Shown here piece after piece: positions 1-9,535 of a stretch of 38,630 nucleotides of DNA. The translations under genes were made by a program, and so were the position numbers. Position 1 is the first letter of the stretch. The number at the start of each line of letters is the position of its first letter. Below the pieces are notes generated by a model. The model was given only the letters and a program-made list of their open reading frames with translations. It did no database searches and was not told the origin of the DNA. The stretch is from an uncultured Lachnospiraceae bacterium (GTDB lineage: Bacteria > Bacillota > Clostridia > Lachnospirales > Lachnospiraceae), in the NCBI GenBank assembly GCA_900314445.1, contig OMVA01000080.1:1-38630 (forward strand), in the 5' to 3' direction.

Positions 1-6
1 TTTACT

Positions 7-228
7 TTACTGCTTTCCTCTCCATGTAATTCTACCTCTTGAAAGATCGTAAGGAGAAATTACTACAGTGACTTTGTCACCAGGAAGAATCTTAATATAG
101 TTCATGCGAAGCTTACCACTAATTACTGCGAGAATCTCATGATCATTCTCCAGTTTTACGCGGAACATTGCATTGGGAAGTTTTTCCAATACAATACCTT
201 CGCACTCGATATCATCTGTTTTGGCCAT
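7..228 (-). CDS. infA: Translation initiation factor IF-1
   Basis: The 73-residue product is a single OB-fold protein that binds the 30S A site with IF-2 and IF-3 during initiation. The family core is visible: LPNAMFRV, the [17 protein letters not shown] segment and the C-terminal [13 protein letters not shown]. Length matches the usual 72-73 residues. The ATG lies 14 nt after the adk stop and is preceded by an AGAGG ribosome-binding site, so it belongs to the spc operon. In many Gram-positive bacteria map sits between adk and infA, but here the two are directly adjacent. The operon continues beyond the left edge of the window. Confidence 0.97.
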   Translation of the reverse strand: MAKTDDIECEGIVLEKLPNAMFRVKLENDHEILAVISGKLRMNYIKILPGDKVTVVISPYDLSRGRITWRGKQ

Positions 229-242
229 TTAAATTTTACCTC

Positions 243-887
243 TTATTTGTTTAACACCTTTTCAATGTCTGCAAATACTGCATTCAGATCCTGAGTACCA
301 TCGATCTCAGCTACCTTACCCTTCTGGTTATAGTAGTCGATAAGAGGCTGTGTCTCCTTATGATAAACAGACAGTCTGTTAAGAACTGTTTCTGGCTTAT
401 CATCTTCTCTCTGAACAAGTTCAGAGCCGCAGTTATCACAAACGCCTTCAGTCTTAGGAGCGTTATATACGATATGGTATGTAGCACCACACTTAAGACA
501 TGCACGTCTGCCAGACATTCTATTTACGATATTGTCATCCGGTACTTCAACATCGATTGCTGCATCAATTTCTTCATTTTCAGCTGCAAGTGCTGCATCA
601 AGAGCTTCTGCCTGAGGAATTGTTCTTGGGAAACCATCCAGTACATATCCTTCTTTACAGTCATCCTGATGAATACGATCAATGACAAGGTCAACAACAA
701 GTGAATCCGGAACAAGAAGTCCCTGATCCATGTAACCCTTTGCTTTCTTACCAAGTTCTGTACCGTTCTTGATATTTGCACGGAAGATGTCTCCAGTAGA
801 AATATGAGGAACATTGTACTTCTTAGTAATCATATCTGCCTGAGTACCTTTACCAGCACCAGGTGCGCCCAACATAATAATTTTCAT
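243..887 (-). CDS. adk: Adenylate kinase
   Basis: It catalyses ATP + AMP = 2 ADP in the cytoplasm. The P-loop GAPGAGKGT is at residues 7-15 and DGFPRT at 84-89. The LID domain carries four cysteines (C130, C133, C150, C153), the structural zinc site typical of Gram-positive adenylate kinases. The reading frame stays open 12 codons upstream, but the start at 887 ([10 protein letters not shown]) is chosen because it matches the family N-terminus and has an AGAGGGAG ribosome-binding site 5-6 nt upstream. The result is 214 aa, a normal length. It follows secY after a 92-nt spacer with a hairpin and precedes infA by 14 nt. Confidence 0.97.
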   Translation of the reverse strand: MKIIMLGAPGAGKGTQADMITKKYNVPHISTGDIFRANIKNGTELGKKAKGYMDQGLLVPDSLVVDLVIDRIHQDDCKEGYVLDGFPRTIPQAEALDAALAAENEEIDAAIDVEVPDDNIVNRMSGRRACLKCGATYHIVYNAPKTEGVCDNCGSELVQREDDKPETVLNRLSVYHKETQPLIDYYNQKGKVAEIDGTQDLNAVFADIEKVLNK

Positions 888-927
888 ATAGCTCCCTCTT
901 TCTGACCCTTCTCTAAACGACAATAAG

Positions 928-957
928 GGACAGACAAGATAGAATCCTGTCTGTTCC
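928..957 (-). other. Hairpin in the secY-adk spacer
   Basis: The 92-nt spacer contains arms GGACAGACA (928-936) and TGTCTGTTCC (948-957) that pair over nine base pairs with one bulged base. No U-tract follows on the minus strand, so it is more likely an mRNA processing or stability element, or a partial attenuator, than a full terminator. Seen directly; function is inferred. Confidence 0.5.
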
Positions 958-979
958 TTTCGTCGTGTGCAAGGTCACG

Positions 980-2296
980 TTAGTTTAAGAATCCTTCGTA
1001 GTTACGTACGATCATCTTAGACTCGATCTGCTTAACTGTTTCGATGATAACACCAACGATAATAATCAGTGATGTTCCACCAAAGGAAACGTCTGCAGAG
1101 AATCTGCCGTTAAAGAAGATTGGGATAAGAGCTACTAAGAGCAGACCTACAACACCAATAACTACAATGTAGTTAAGTACCTTATTCAGATACTCTTCTG
1201 TTGGCTTACCAGGACGAATACCAGGAATGAAACCACCTGACTTCTTGAGGTTGTTTGCAAGTTCCATAGGATTAAAAGTAATCGATGTATAGAAGTATGC
1301 AAAGAATACAACCAGAAGCATATAGATAGCCAGTCCGATGTATGCCCAATTGTAAGATGGACGGAACCAGTAATTAGAATTCAATCCCTCCAAAATGTTA
1401 TTACCAATCTTGCTCGTAACCGAAATCTTAAACAGATTGACAATAATCGATGGAAGTGACATCAATGTGGATGCAAAGATGATTGGCATAACATTACCTG
1501 TATTAACCTTAAGAGGAATAAAGGTCTGTCTGCCACCAACTTTCCTTCTTCCCTGCACCTTCTGTGCATAAGAAACAGGAATATGACGTTCTGCATCATT
1601 TAAAAGAACTGTCAAAATAGTTGTTAAAACAATAACTGCCAGAATGATAACTGACGCAAATACCATGTCTACTACGTTCTTACCCTTAACAAACATGTTG
1701 TAAAGGTTGTACATATCAGCAGGAACACGGCTAACGATATTAACCAGGAGGATAATGGAAATACCATTTCCAACTCCATGGTCAGTAATGCGTTCACCAA
1801 GCCACATGACAAATGTAGAACCAGCTGTAAGTGTAATAACAATTACAAGTACATGCAGGAAATCATACTTTGTAAGTAAGCCTTCACGGCCGAAGCCGAT
1901 TGTAAGGCCAAGTGACTCGATAATAGCAAGAGCAACTGACACGATACGTGTAATTGCTGTCATTTTCTTTCGGCCATCCTCGCCATCTCTCTGCATTTCT
2001 TCAAGTGCAGGAATTGCAATCTGAAGAAGCTGAATGATGATGGATGATGTAATGTATGGCGTAACAGAAAGCGCGAAAATCGTCATTTGCGAGAATGAAC
2101 CACCTGTGAAGGAGTCAAGCAATCCACTCGCCTGACCCCCCAGGTTATTGTTCAAATATTCTTGCAAGAGTTCAACATTGATTCCCGGCGTTGGGATCTG
2201 AGAGCCAAGTCTGACGATAACAATGATAAAGAGTGTGAACAAAAGTCCATTTCTAATCTCTTTAATCTTGAAAGCGTCACGAATGGTCTTCCACAT
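980..2296 (-). CDS. secY: Preprotein translocase subunit SecY
   Basis: This is the channel-forming subunit of the SecYEG translocon in the cytoplasmic membrane. At 438 aa it matches the family, with about ten hydrophobic segments. Family landmarks include RLGSQIPTPGIN near residue 30, the plug-side GGSFSQMTIFALSVTPYI, and the cytoplasmic loop with GKPTEEYLNKVLN. The C-terminus ends in the usual short basic tail (MIVRNYEGFLN). The ATG lies one base after the rplO stop, so translation is probably coupled to L15. It is the last large spc-operon gene before adk. Confidence 0.98.
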   Translation of the reverse strand: MWKTIRDAFKIKEIRNGLLFTLFIIVIVRLGSQIPTPGINVELLQEYLNNNLGGQASGLLDSFTGGSFSQMTIFALSVTPYITSSIIIQLLQIAIPALEEMQRDGEDGRKKMTAITRIVSVALAIIESLGLTIGFGREGLLTKYDFLHVLVIVITLTAGSTFVMWLGERITDHGVGNGISIILLVNIVSRVPADMYNLYNMFVKGKNVVDMVFASVIILAVIVLTTILTVLLNDAERHIPVSYAQKVQGRRKVGGRQTFIPLKVNTGNVMPIIFASTLMSLPSIIVNLFKISVTSKIGNNILEGLNSNYWFRPSYNWAYIGLAIYMLLVVFFAYFYTSITFNPMELANNLKKSGGFIPGIRPGKPTEEYLNKVLNYIVVIGVVGLLLVALIPIFFNGRFSADVSFGGTSLIIIVGVIIETVKQIESKMIVRNYEGFLN

Positions 2297-2297
2297 A

Positions 2298-2738
2298 CTA
2301 GATCACCTCTACTTTTCCGCCGGCAGCTGTAATCTTCTCTTCAGCAGTCTTAGAAACTGCATTCACAGAAACATTAAGCTTCTTTGTCAACTCTCCATTT
2401 CCTAAAATCTTTACGCCATCTCTTGGGTTCTTAACCAGACCGATTTCGATAAGAGCTGCAACTGTTACATCAGCGCCGTCTTCGAAACGGTTCAGATCAG
2501 AAACGTTAAGAGCAACGATGTTCTTAGAATTTCTGCAAGTAAAGCCTCTCTTAGGAATACGGCGGAAGAGTGGCATCTGACCACCTTCGAAGCCAAGTCT
2601 TGGAGCACCTGAACGAGCCTTCTGACCCTTGTGTCCCTTACCAGCTGTCTTACCATTTCCTGAACCATGACCACGGCCACGTCTGAAGTCATCTCTTGTG
2701 ACTGCACCATCTGCAGGCTTCAGTGTTGATAAATCCAT
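2298..2738 (-). CDS. rplO: 50S ribosomal protein L15
   Basis: The 146-residue late-assembly protein of the large subunit starts [12 protein letters not shown]. It has the long Gly/Arg/Lys-rich N-terminal extension ([20 protein letters not shown]) that threads into 23S rRNA, followed by [17 protein letters not shown], a family signature. The C-terminal half is the globular domain. An AAGGAGG ribosome-binding site precedes the ATG. It lies 13 nt downstream of rpmD and one base upstream of secY. Confidence 0.98.
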   Translation of the reverse strand: MDLSTLKPADGAVTRDDFRRGRGHGSGNGKTAGKGHKGQKARSGAPRLGFEGGQMPLFRRIPKRGFTCRNSKNIVALNVSDLNRFEDGADVTVAALIEIGLVKNPRDGVKILGNGELTKKLNVSVNAVSKTAEEKITAAGGKVEVI

Positions 2739-2751
2739 GACTTAAACCTCC

Positions 2752-2931
2752 TTAGTCTTCTACTTTTACTAAATAGCTAACCTGAGCTACCATGCCTTTA
2801 GTTGCGGCATTGTTTGGAAGCTCAACTGTCTGATGAAGCTTGTGAAGACCAAGAGCCTCAACTGTTCTTCTATGCTTAGGGATAGCACCAACTGGTGACT
2901 TAACCAGTGTTACCTTAACTGTATCTGCCAT
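2752..2931 (-). CDS. rpmD: 50S ribosomal protein L30
   Basis: This 59-codon gene is short enough to be missed by length-filtered ORF calling. Translating the minus strand from 2931 gives MADTVKVTLVKSPVGAIPKH followed by RRTVEALGLHKLHQTVELPN and a tail ending in LVKVED, then TAA at 2752. The KSPVG, HRRTVEALGL and H(Q)TVELPNN segments are characteristic of bacterial L30, and 59-60 residues is the family length. It sits in its canonical place between rpsE and rplO, with spacers of 13 nt on each side, and has a GGAGG-type ribosome-binding site. Confidence 0.96.
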   Translation of the reverse strand: MADTVKVTLVKSPVGAIPKHRRTVEALGLHKLHQTVELPNNAATKGMVAQVSYLVKVED

Positions 2932-2944
2932 TTGTCTTTCCCTC

Positions 2945-3454
2945 CTATTTCAGAATCTCAGCTACTGTCTTACCACGCAGCTTTGCGATTTTCTCAGGAT
3001 CACGGATAGCACGAAGGCCTTCAAGTGTAGCAAGAACTACGTTCTGCTTATTCTTTGATCCAAGAGACTTTGTACGGATGTTACGGTATCCTGCAAGATC
3101 CAGAACGGAACGTGCTGGACCACCAGCGATGATACCAGTACCTTCAGGAGCAGTCTTAAGAAGTACTTCAGCACTTCCGAACTTTCCTGTATAACCGTAA
3201 GGTACAGAACCAGCTTCATTGATTGGAACTGTGATAAGCTTCTTCTTAGCTTCCTCACGAGCCTTGCGGATCGCTTCAGGAATTTCAGCAGCCTTACCAA
3301 CGCCAACTCCTACGTGACCCTTGCGGTCACCAACAACGATGAGTGCAGCAAATCTCATGTTACGTCCACCCTTAACAACCTTGGTTACACGTTTGATTGC
3401 TACTACGTTATCGTCAAATTCGTCTTGTCTTTCGTCAACTCTCTTTGACTTCAT
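2945..3454 (-). CDS. rpsE: 30S ribosomal protein S5
   Basis: S5 lines the mRNA entry channel and contributes to decoding fidelity. The 169-residue product has the double-stranded RNA-binding domain with [18 protein letters not shown] and [17 protein letters not shown]. The C-terminal S5 fold follows, with [18 protein letters not shown] and the conserved [11 protein letters not shown]. The start [15 protein letters not shown] is supported by an AAGGAGG site 5-8 nt upstream. The neighbours rplR and rpmD match canonical spc order. Confidence 0.98.
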   Translation of the reverse strand: MKSKRVDERQDEFDDNVVAIKRVTKVVKGGRNMRFAALIVVGDRKGHVGVGVGKAAEIPEAIRKAREEAKKKLITVPINEAGSVPYGYTGKFGSAEVLLKTAPEGTGIIAGGPARSVLDLAGYRNIRTKSLGSKNKQNVVLATLEGLRAIRDPEKIAKLRGKTVAEILK

Positions 3455-3470
3455 TTAGTAATCCTCCTTA

Positions 3471-3839
3471 TTAGAATACGAGACCGGCTTCTCTTGCAGC
3501 ATCAGCTAATGCCTTGATCTTGCCTGTGTAGATAAATCCGCCTCTATCGAAAACAACTTCTGTGATACCAGCAGCCTTAGCACGTTCAGCAATAGCTGTA
3601 CCAACTGCTACAGCAGCGTCAACATTATTTGTCTTCTCTAATTCGGATGCCAATTTCTTCTCAACCGTTGAAGCAGAAACAAGAGTCTTGCCCTGGCTGT
3701 CATCAATAACCTGTGCGTAGATGTGGTTATTTGATCTATAAACAGCAAGTCTAGGTCTTTCATTTGTGCCGCTGAAACGATTTCTAATTTTTAAATGCTT
3801 CTTCTCGCGAATCGCACTTCTTGATTCCTTATTAATCAT
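3471..3839 (-). CDS. rplR: 50S ribosomal protein L18
   Basis: L18 binds 5S rRNA with L5 and L25 in the central protuberance. The 122-residue protein has a basic N-terminus ([20 protein letters not shown]), then [20 protein letters not shown], and ends with the conserved [24 protein letters not shown]. The ATG is preceded by GGAGAG. It follows rplF by 19 nt. Confidence 0.98.
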   Translation of the reverse strand: MINKESRSAIREKKHLKIRNRFSGTNERPRLAVYRSNNHIYAQVIDDSQGKTLVSASTVEKKLASELEKTNNVDAAVAVGTAIAERAKAAGITEVVFDRGGFIYTGKIKALADAAREAGLVF

Positions 3840-3858
3840 TGCAATCTCTCCTTATATA

Positions 3859-4398
3859 TTACTTCTTACCAGTCTTACCAACCTTACGTCTGATAACCTC
3901 ATAGTCATACTTGATACCTTTGCCCTTATATGGCTCTGGTGCTCTAGTAGCACGGATTTCAGCTGCAAACTGGCCAACCTTCTCTTTGTCGATACCGCTT
4001 ACAATGATCTTATTGTCTTCAACAGTTGTCTCAAGACCTTCTGGGTCTTCCATTTCAACTGGGTGTGAGTAACCAAGATTCAGAACAAGCTTCTTGCCCT
4101 GCTTAGCTGCTCTATAACCAACACCGTTAACTTCAAGTGTCTTCTTATAACCATCCGTTACACCAACAACCATGTTGTTGATGAGAGTTCTTGTAAGACC
4201 ATGAAGAGATCTGTTCTTCTTTTCATCATTTGGTCTTTCAACCTTGATTTCACCGTCTTCCTGAGTAATCTTCATCTCTGCTGGAAGTACACGACTGAGT
4301 TCTCCCTTTGGTCCCTTAACAGTCACCTTATTATTTTCTGCAATATCAACAGTTACACCTGCTGGTACAGCGATAGGCATTTTTCCGATACGTGACAT
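3859..4398 (-). CDS. rplF: 50S ribosomal protein L6
   Basis: L6 sits near the base of the stalk and the sarcin-ricin loop. The 179-residue protein begins [15 protein letters not shown] and includes [12 protein letters not shown] and [26 protein letters not shown]. It ends with the family hallmark [25 protein letters not shown]. Two tandem alpha/beta repeats are implied by the usual length. The start has an AGGAGG site and is 21 nt after rpsH. Confidence 0.98.
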   Translation of the reverse strand: MSRIGKMPIAVPAGVTVDIAENNKVTVKGPKGELSRVLPAEMKITQEDGEIKVERPNDEKKNRSLHGLTRTLINNMVVGVTDGYKKTLEVNGVGYRAAKQGKKLVLNLGYSHPVEMEDPEGLETTVEDNKIIVSGIDKEKVGQFAAEIRATRAPEPYKGKGIKYDYEVIRRKVGKTGKK

Positions 4399-4419
4399 TT
4401 GCCTTTACCTCCTAATTCT

Positions 4420-4821
4420 TTACCAAACGAATGCGATGACTTCGCCACCAACATTCTGCTTTCTAGCTTCCTTATCTGTGATTACACCTTTGTTTGTAGA
4501 GATGATTGCTGTTCCCATACCGCCGAGTACACGTGGCATGTTCTCTACATCTGCGTAAATACGAAGGCCTGGCTTAGAAATTCTTCTAAGGCCATTGATA
4601 ACCTTTTCGTTCTTATCCTTACCATACTTAAGTGTAATTCTGATGTTATCGAAGTTTCCTTCCTTAACAACATCAACTGCACTGACATAACCTTCTGCAA
4701 GAAGAATGTCCGCAATCGCCTGCTTCATCTTAGATGCAGGGATATCTACAGTATCATGCTTCGCAGTATTTGCATTACGGATTCTTGTAAGCATATCTGC
4801 AATTGGATCGCTTGTTGACAT
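4420..4821 (-). CDS. rpsH: 30S ribosomal protein S8
   Basis: S8 organises the 16S rRNA central domain and in E. coli represses the spc operon by binding near rplE. The 133-residue product begins [17 protein letters not shown] and contains [24 protein letters not shown]. It ends with the conserved [21 protein letters not shown] and GGEVIAFVW. It lies 26 nt downstream of rpsN. I found no obvious S8-type repressor stem-loop around rplE by eye. Confidence 0.98.
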   Translation of the reverse strand: MSTSDPIADMLTRIRNANTAKHDTVDIPASKMKQAIADILLAEGYVSAVDVVKEGNFDNIRITLKYGKDKNEKVINGLRRISKPGLRIYADVENMPRVLGGMGTAIISTNKGVITDKEARKQNVGGEVIAFVW

Positions 4822-4847
4822 TTGATGTTCCTCCTCTATCTCAAATC

Positions 4848-5033
4848 TTACCAGCTGGACTTTCTAACACCAGGAATCTCGCCCTTATATGCAAGTTCTC
4901 TGAAGCAAACTCTGCAAATTCCGTACTTTCTAAGTACAGAGTGTGGTCTGCCACAAATCTTGCAGCGAGTATATTCTCTGGTTGAGAATTTCTGTGGTCT
5001 CTGCTGCTTTACCTTCATAGAAGTCTTAGCCAT
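4848..5033 (-). CDS. rpsN: 30S ribosomal protein S14, zinc-type
   Basis: The 61-residue form is the short, zinc-binding (type Z) S14, as opposed to the longer zinc-free paralogue. Two CxxC pairs are present: CKIC and CRVC, within [20 protein letters not shown]. The basic N-terminus [20 protein letters not shown] is typical. It is located between rplE and rpsH, with 12 nt to the rplE stop and a GGAGG ribosome-binding site. Confidence 0.97.
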   Translation of the reverse strand: MAKTSMKVKQQRPQKFSTREYTRCKICGRPHSVLRKYGICRVCFRELAYKGEIPGVRKSSW

Positions 5034-5045
5034 GATAATTCCTCC

Positions 5046-5585
5046 TTATTTTCTGAACGGCATACCGAAAAGTCTGAGAAGCTCGCGAGCTTCTTCATCA
5101 GTCTTAGCCGTTGTTACGAAAATGATATCCATACCTCTTACTTTATCTACCTTATCGTATTCGATTTCAGGGAAGATGATCTGCTCCTTAATACCAAGGG
5201 CATAGTTTCCTCTTCCATCGAAGGAATCAGCGCTAACACCACGGAAGTCACGTACACGTGGAAGAGCAAGGTTTACAAGTCTGTCTGTAAACTCGTACAT
5301 TCTCTCTCCGCGAAGTGTTACCTTACATCCGATAGCCTGGCCTTCTCTAAGCTTGAAGTTAGCGATAGACTTCTTAGCCTTTGTGATAACAGGCTTCTGA
5401 CCTGAAATAGTTGTGAGGTCCTTGACTGCAGCTTCGAGAACCTTGCTGTTCTCCTTAGCTTCGCCAACACTCATATTAATAACGATCTTTTCGATCCTAG
5501 GAATTTCCATGACGTTCTTATAACCGAACTTCTTTGTCATAGCTTCCTTGATTTCGTCATTGTAAAAATCATGTAATCTACTCAA
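5046..5585 (-). CDS. rplE: 50S ribosomal protein L5
   Basis: L5 binds 5S rRNA and contacts the P-site tRNA. The 179-residue protein has [54 protein letters not shown] and a C-terminal [20 protein letters not shown]. The initiation codon is TTG at 5583-5585, placed 8-9 nt after a strong AAGGGAGG site. No ATG fits the N-terminus [11 protein letters not shown], so the TTG is the likely start. Confidence 0.97.
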   Translation of the reverse strand: MSRLHDFYNDEIKEAMTKKFGYKNVMEIPRIEKIVINMSVGEAKENSKVLEAAVKDLTTISGQKPVITKAKKSIANFKLREGQAIGCKVTLRGERMYEFTDRLVNLALPRVRDFRGVSADSFDGRGNYALGIKEQIIFPEIEYDKVDKVRGMDIIFVTTAKTDEEARELLRLFGMPFRK

Positions 5586-5605
5586 AGTTATGCCTCCCTT
5601 CCGAA

Positions 5606-5923
5606 TTAATCAATTACTTCGAGCTTGCCATCAACTTTGGCAACTCTCTTCTTGTCTTTTCCTGTTCCCTCAAATCCGATGCGAACTGGAGAACCCTTAT
5701 AGAGATACATAACATTGGAGATGTCGATTGGTGCTTCCTTCTCTACAATGCCGCCCTGCTGATTCTGCATAGATGGCTTTGTGTGCTTGAAGACCTTATT
5801 AACACCTTCAACGAGGACCTTATGATTCTTTACGTCTACTGAAAGTACCTTACCTTCAGCGCCGACATCTTTACCAGCGATAACCTTTACAAGGTCACCC
5901 TTCTTAATCTTTGACATTGCCAT
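5606..5923 (-). CDS. rplX: 50S ribosomal protein L24
   Basis: L24 is an early assembly initiator that binds the 5' end of 23S rRNA. The 105-residue protein carries an N-terminal KOW motif ([21 protein letters not shown]), then [20 protein letters not shown] and APIDISNVM. Two in-frame ATGs are possible. The first (5923) is favoured because the AAGGAGG site is 11 nt upstream, against 17 nt for the second. Confidence 0.97.
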   Translation of the reverse strand: MAMSKIKKGDLVKVIAGKDVGAEGKVLSVDVKNHKVLVEGVNKVFKHTKPSMQNQQGGIVEKEAPIDISNVMYLYKGSPVRIGFEGTGKDKKRVAKVDGKLEVID

Positions 5924-5939
5924 GATCCTGCGTTCCTCC

Positions 5940-6308
5940 TTACAGTACTTCAGGTGCGAGAGAAATGATCTTCATGAATTTCTTATCACGAAGCTCTCTT
6001 GCAACTGGTCCAAATATACGTGTTCCACGAGGATTGTTATCATCCTTAATGATGACAGCTGCATTTTCATCGAATCTGATGTATGAACCATCCTTACGAT
6101 GAGTGCCCTTTGTTGTACGAACAACAACGGCCTTTACAACTTCACCCTTCTTTACTACGCCGCCTGGTGTTGCATCCTTAACTGAAGCAACGATGACATC
6201 ACCAATACCAGCATATCTTCTTGTTGAGCCGCCCATTACGCGGATGCAAAGAAGCTCTTTTGCACCAGTGTTATCAGCAACCTTAAGTCTTGTTTCCTGC
6301 TGTACCAT
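5940..6308 (-). CDS. rplN: 50S ribosomal protein L14
   Basis: L14 forms an intersubunit bridge with 16S rRNA helix 14. The 122-residue sequence begins [20 protein letters not shown]. It contains [20 protein letters not shown], the [12 protein letters not shown] segment and the family signature [20 protein letters not shown], ending in [12 protein letters not shown]. Length is exactly typical. It is 12 nt downstream of rpsQ and 16 nt upstream of rplX. Confidence 0.98.
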   Translation of the reverse strand: MVQQETRLKVADNTGAKELLCIRVMGGSTRRYAGIGDVIVASVKDATPGGVVKKGEVVKAVVVRTTKGTHRKDGSYIRFDENAAVIIKDDNNPRGTRIFGPVARELRDKKFMKIISLAPEVL

Positions 6309-6320
6309 GTTTACGCCTCC

Positions 6321-6575
6321 TTACTTCGCTCTCTCAATAATCTCAACAAGTCTCCATCTCTTATCCTTTGACAGAGGTCTTGTTTCCATAACTCTTACGC
6401 GGTCGCCAACTTTAGCGTTGTTTTCCTCGTCATGTGCCTTCAGCTTGTAAGTACGTTTTACGATTTTGCCGTAAAGTGGATGCTTAACATTATCGACGAT
6501 TGAAACAACAATTGTCTTATCCATCTTATCACTTGTAACAAGACCCACACGAGTCTTACGAAGATTTCTTTCCAT
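6321..6575 (-). CDS. rpsQ: 30S ribosomal protein S17
   Basis: S17 is an OB-fold protein that binds the 5' domain of 16S rRNA early in assembly. The frame is open to 6617, but the start at 6575 ([11 protein letters not shown]) is chosen because a GAAGGAGAAA site lies just upstream and it gives the standard 84 residues. The longer version would overlap rpmC. Motifs include [17 protein letters not shown], the H-P-L-Y-G-K segment, [19 protein letters not shown] and [17 protein letters not shown]. Confidence 0.96.
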   Translation of the reverse strand: MERNLRKTRVGLVTSDKMDKTIVVSIVDNVKHPLYGKIVKRTYKLKAHDEENNAKVGDRVRVMETRPLSKDKRWRLVEIIERAK

Positions 6576-6594
6576 TGTTTTCTCCTTCCCGAAA

Positions 6595-6798
6595 TTAAGC
6601 ATTTGCCTTTTCAGCAATTACAGTCTGAATTCTTGCAATGTTACGTCTAACTTCCTTAATGCGGCTTGTGTTTTCAAGCTGGTTAGTAGCGTTCTGGAAC
6701 TTCAGATTGAAGAGTTCCTTCTTTGCAGTAACCAGATCTTTGTTCAGTTCTTCAACAGACTTCGCATTTAATTCATTCTTGAAATCCTTAGTTTTCAC
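6595..6798 (-). CDS. rpmC: 50S ribosomal protein L29
   Basis: L29 is a two-helix protein beside the peptide exit tunnel. The 67-residue product has the conserved [20 protein letters not shown] followed by [12 protein letters not shown]. The start codon is GTG (6796-6798) and overlaps the rplP stop by four bases (GTGA), a sign of translational coupling with L16. The rplP C-terminal coding sequence supplies a GGAGG-like ribosome-binding site. Confidence 0.96.
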   Translation of the reverse strand: MKTKDFKNELNAKSVEELNKDLVTAKKELFNLKFQNATNQLENTSRIKEVRRNIARIQTVIAEKANA

Positions 6799-7226
6799 TG
6801 CTCGCTACCTCCTTCTAAATCAGCCTTAGATACTACTTTACACTTAAGTGGGAGCTTGTGAGTAGCAAGACGAAGAGCTTCTCTAGCTGTATCTTCAGGA
6901 ACTCCGCCTACTTCAAACAGAACTCTGCCTGGCTTAACTACTGCTACCCAGAATTCAACAGCACCCTTACCAGAACCCATACGTACGCCGATTGGCTTAG
7001 ATGTTACTGGCTTATCAGGGAACATGTTGATCCAAACCTTACCCTGACGGCTAAGGTAACGATTGATAGCTACACGGGCAGCTTCAATCTGATTTGATCT
7101 GATCCAGCAAGGTTCAAGAGCAACGATACCAAACTCACCACGAGTAATCTTGTTAGCTCTTGTAGCTTTACCAGCCATAGAACCACGCTGCTGTTTACGA
7201 TATTTAACTCTCTTAGGCATTAACAT
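6795..7226 (-). CDS. rplP: 50S ribosomal protein L16
   Basis: L16 organises the A-site tRNA elbow region of the large subunit. The 143-residue protein begins [20 protein letters not shown] and contains GLVALEP-like [10 protein letters not shown]. It also has the signature [20 protein letters not shown] and [23 protein letters not shown]. The first ATG is preferred over the third codon because GGGAG lies 12 nt before it and MLMPKR is common in Firmicutes. It begins two bases after the rpsC stop and overlaps rpmC. Confidence 0.97.
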   Translation of the reverse strand: MLMPKRVKYRKQQRGSMAGKATRANKITRGEFGIVALEPCWIRSNQIEAARVAINRYLSRQGKVWINMFPDKPVTSKPIGVRMGSGKGAVEFWVAVVKPGRVLFEVGGVPEDTAREALRLATHKLPLKCKVVSKADLEGGSEQ

Positions 7227-7228
7227 AA

Positions 7229-7894
7229 TTACTTACCGCTCCCTTCCTTCTTCGCTCTTGTAGGAAGTACTTCACCCTGGTAGATCCAAGTCTTAACGCC
7301 GACCTTACCATAAGTTGTATCTGCTTCAGCGAATCCATAGTCAATATTTGCACGAAGTGTCTGCAGAGGAATTGTACCTTCGCTGTATGTCTCTGAACGA
7401 GCAATATCAGCACCACCGAGACGTCCTGAACACTGAGCCTTGATACCAAGAGCTCCAGACTTCATTGCACGACCCATGTTCTGCTTCATAGCTCTACGGA
7501 AGGAAACACGTTCCTCGAGCTGCTTTGCAATGTTCTCTGCTACAAGCTGAGCATCCATATCAGGCTTCTTGATTTCAAGAGCTCTGATAACAAGCTTTGT
7601 CTTAGAAAGCTTCTGTGCCTGTGCTGTCAGCTTTTCAATACCAGCGCCTGACTTACCAATGATAAGACCTGGCTTAGCTGTGTAAAGCTTAACCGTTACA
7701 CGGTTGCTTACTCTTTCAATTTCGATCTTAGAGACGCTCATGTCACGTGTCTGCTTCTTAAGGAACTCACGAATGTTGTGATCCTCAACAAGGTTGTTTG
7801 CAAACTCACCGTTCTTTGTGTCTGCATACCACTTTGAATTCCAGTCCTTGATGACACCGACTCTTAAACCATGTGGATTAACTTTCTGTCCCAT
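7229..7894 (-). CDS. rpsC: 30S ribosomal protein S3
   Basis: S3 forms part of the mRNA entry site and its helicase activity. The start at 7894 gives [20 protein letters not shown], the family N-terminus, with a GGAGGAG site immediately upstream. The open frame runs 19 codons farther, but that would overlap rplV. The 221-residue protein has the KH domain ([16 protein letters not shown]) and the C-terminal S3 domain ([20 protein letters not shown], then [19 protein letters not shown]). Confidence 0.97.
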   Translation of the reverse strand: MGQKVNPHGLRVGVIKDWNSKWYADTKNGEFANNLVEDHNIREFLKKQTRDMSVSKIEIERVSNRVTVKLYTAKPGLIIGKSGAGIEKLTAQAQKLSKTKLVIRALEIKKPDMDAQLVAENIAKQLEERVSFRRAMKQNMGRAMKSGALGIKAQCSGRLGGADIARSETYSEGTIPLQTLRANIDYGFAEADTTYGKVGVKTWIYQGEVLPTRAKKEGSGK

Positions 7895-7904
7895 GTTTCT
7901 CCTC

Positions 7905-8291
7905 CTATCTTTCGTCGAGAACAACTGTGATGTGGCTTGTTCTCTTCTCAATTCTGTATGCTCTACCCTGTGCTCTTGGATGGATTCTCTTCATTGTAGG
8001 CCCCTTGTTTGCAAAGCACTCTGCAACGTAGAGGTTATCTCTCTTTAAGCCGTTGTTGTTTTCAGCATTTGCTACAGCTGAAGCGAGCAGCTTGTAGATA
8101 ACGCTTGAAGCATATCTGTTATTGTACTGAAGGAGTGCAAGTGCGGAATTTACATCCTTGCCTCTAATTGCGTCTAATACGAAGGACGCCTTAGTTACTG
8201 ATACTCTTGCGTAAGAGATCTTAGCTGAAGGTCTTGTGTCCTTATTCTCATTTCTCTGTCTCTTGGCCTGAGATCTATGTCCTTTTGCCAT
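7905..8291 (-). CDS. rplV: 50S ribosomal protein L22
   Basis: L22 reaches into the exit tunnel with an extended beta-hairpin. The 128-residue protein has a basic Q/N/R-rich N-terminal extension before [20 protein letters not shown]. It ends with the typical tip and tail region ([21 protein letters not shown]). ANAENN at the middle is a family landmark. It is flanked by rpsS (14 nt) and rpsC (10 nt). Confidence 0.97.
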   Translation of the reverse strand: MAKGHRSQAKRQRNENKDTRPSAKISYARVSVTKASFVLDAIRGKDVNSALALLQYNNRYASSVIYKLLASAVANAENNNGLKRDNLYVAECFANKGPTMKRIHPRAQGRAYRIEKRTSHITVVLDER

Positions 8292-8305
8292 GATTTCTTA
8301 CCTCC

Positions 8306-8587
8306 TTATCTGCCGTTTACTTTCTTTGCGTCGTCGCCGTGGCCTCTGTAAGTTCTTGTTGCAACGAACTCACCAAGCTTATGTCCTACCATGTCTTCTG
8401 TTACGAAAACTGGAACGTGCTTTCTACCATCGTATACTGCGATTGTGTGGCCTACGAACTGAGGGAAGATAGTTGAACGACGAGACCATGTCTTAACTAC
8501 TTCGTGGTCATTCTTTGCGTTCAGTTCATCAATCTTCTTTAATAAGCTAACATCTGCAAAAGGTCCTTTTTTTAATGAACGTGCCAT
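8306..8587 (-). CDS. rpsS: 30S ribosomal protein S19
   Basis: S19 forms a complex with S13 in the 30S head. The 93-residue product opens with the invariant [20 protein letters not shown] and contains [20 protein letters not shown]. It then has [20 protein letters not shown] and [11 protein letters not shown]. Start and length match the family exactly, with an AAGGAGG ribosome-binding site upstream. Confidence 0.98.
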   Translation of the reverse strand: MARSLKKGPFADVSLLKKIDELNAKNDHEVVKTWSRRSTIFPQFVGHTIAVYDGRKHVPVFVTEDMVGHKLGEFVATRTYRGHGDDAKKVNGR

Positions 8588-8599
8588 AATCTTTCCTCC

Positions 8600-9442
8600 T
8601 TACTTAACATTCTTTCCGTTTCTATCACGAACAATCATCTTATTAGACTTGTTGTTCTTCTTTCGTGTCTTGTAACCAAGTGCTGGCTTACCCCATGGTG
8701 TAGATGGTCCAGATCTACCTACTGGAGCCTTACCTTCACCACCACCGTGTGGATGGTCATTAGGGTTCATTACAGAACCACGAACTGTAGGACGAATGCC
8801 TTTGTGGCGGATTCTTCCGGCCTTACCATAATTTACAAGTGCATGTTCGATATTACCAACAACACCGATTGTTGCACGAGCATTGATTGGAACGTATCTC
8901 ATTTCGCCTGATGGAAGACGAAGTGTTGCATACTTACCTTCCTTAGCCATGAGCTGTGCAGAAACACCAGCTGAACGTACAAGCTGTCCGCCCTTGCCAG
9001 GAACAAGTTCAATATTGTGAATTTCAGTACCTACTGGAATGTTTGCAAGTGGAAGTGTGTTACCAACCTTGATTTCAGCATTAGCACCGTTCATAAGTGT
9101 GTCGCCAACCTCAAGGCCGTTTGGTGCAAGGATATATGTCTTTGTACCATCAGCATAAACAAGAAGAGCAATGTTTGCTGTTCTGTTTGGATCGTATTCG
9201 ATTGATGCAACCTTTGCAGGAACATCATCTTTATTACGCTTAAAGTCGATGATTCTGTACTTCTGTCTGTTTCCGCCACCGTGATGACGAACTGTGATCT
9301 TACCCTGGTTATTTCTACCAGCTGTCTTCTTCTTAGAAACAAGGAGTGACTTTTCAGGCTTGTCTGTTGTAATAACATCGAAGTCAAGACCAGTCATGTT
9401 TCTTCTGGAAGGTGTATACGCGTTATAAACTTTGATACCCAT
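8600..9442 (-). CDS. rplB: 50S ribosomal protein L2
   Basis: L2 is needed for subunit association and peptidyl transferase assembly. The start at 9442 ([20 protein letters not shown]) matches the family and has a GGAG site about 8 nt upstream. The longer frame from 9472 adds a non-conserved tail. The 280-residue protein includes [36 protein letters not shown], and the catalytic-region hallmark [16 protein letters not shown] followed by [14 protein letters not shown] 93-nt spacer separates it from rplW, longer than most spacers in this operon. Confidence 0.97.
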   Translation of the reverse strand: MGIKVYNAYTPSRRNMTGLDFDVITTDKPEKSLLVSKKKTAGRNNQGKITVRHHGGGNRQKYRIIDFKRNKDDVPAKVASIEYDPNRTANIALLVYADGTKTYILAPNGLEVGDTLMNGANAEIKVGNTLPLANIPVGTEIHNIELVPGKGGQLVRSAGVSAQLMAKEGKYATLRLPSGEMRYVPINARATIGVVGNIEHALVNYGKAGRIRHKGIRPTVRGSVMNPNDHPHGGGEGKAPVGRSGPSTPWGKPALGYKTRKKNNKSNKMIVRDRNGKNVK

Positions 9443-9477
9443 TTCATTTTCTCCTATATATAAATTTTCCATTACTG

Positions 9478-9513
9478 CTTTCAGACATATTGTTCATATG
9501 TATCGCCCGAAAG
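9478..9513 (-). other. Hairpin in the rplW-rplB spacer
   Basis: The 93-nt spacer holds nested inverted arms: CTTTC/GAAAG on the outside and CATAT/ATATG inside. It lies upstream of the rplB ribosome-binding site and lacks a U-tract, so a processing or translational-control role is possible. Seen directly; no function assigned. Confidence 0.35.
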
Positions 9514-9535
9514 CTTTGCGGAATTATTGGTCGAT

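Noticed and set aside
243..923. Longer N-terminus for adenylate kinase
   Set aside because: The additional 12 residues include the ribosome-binding site sequence. The family start is [10 protein letters not shown].
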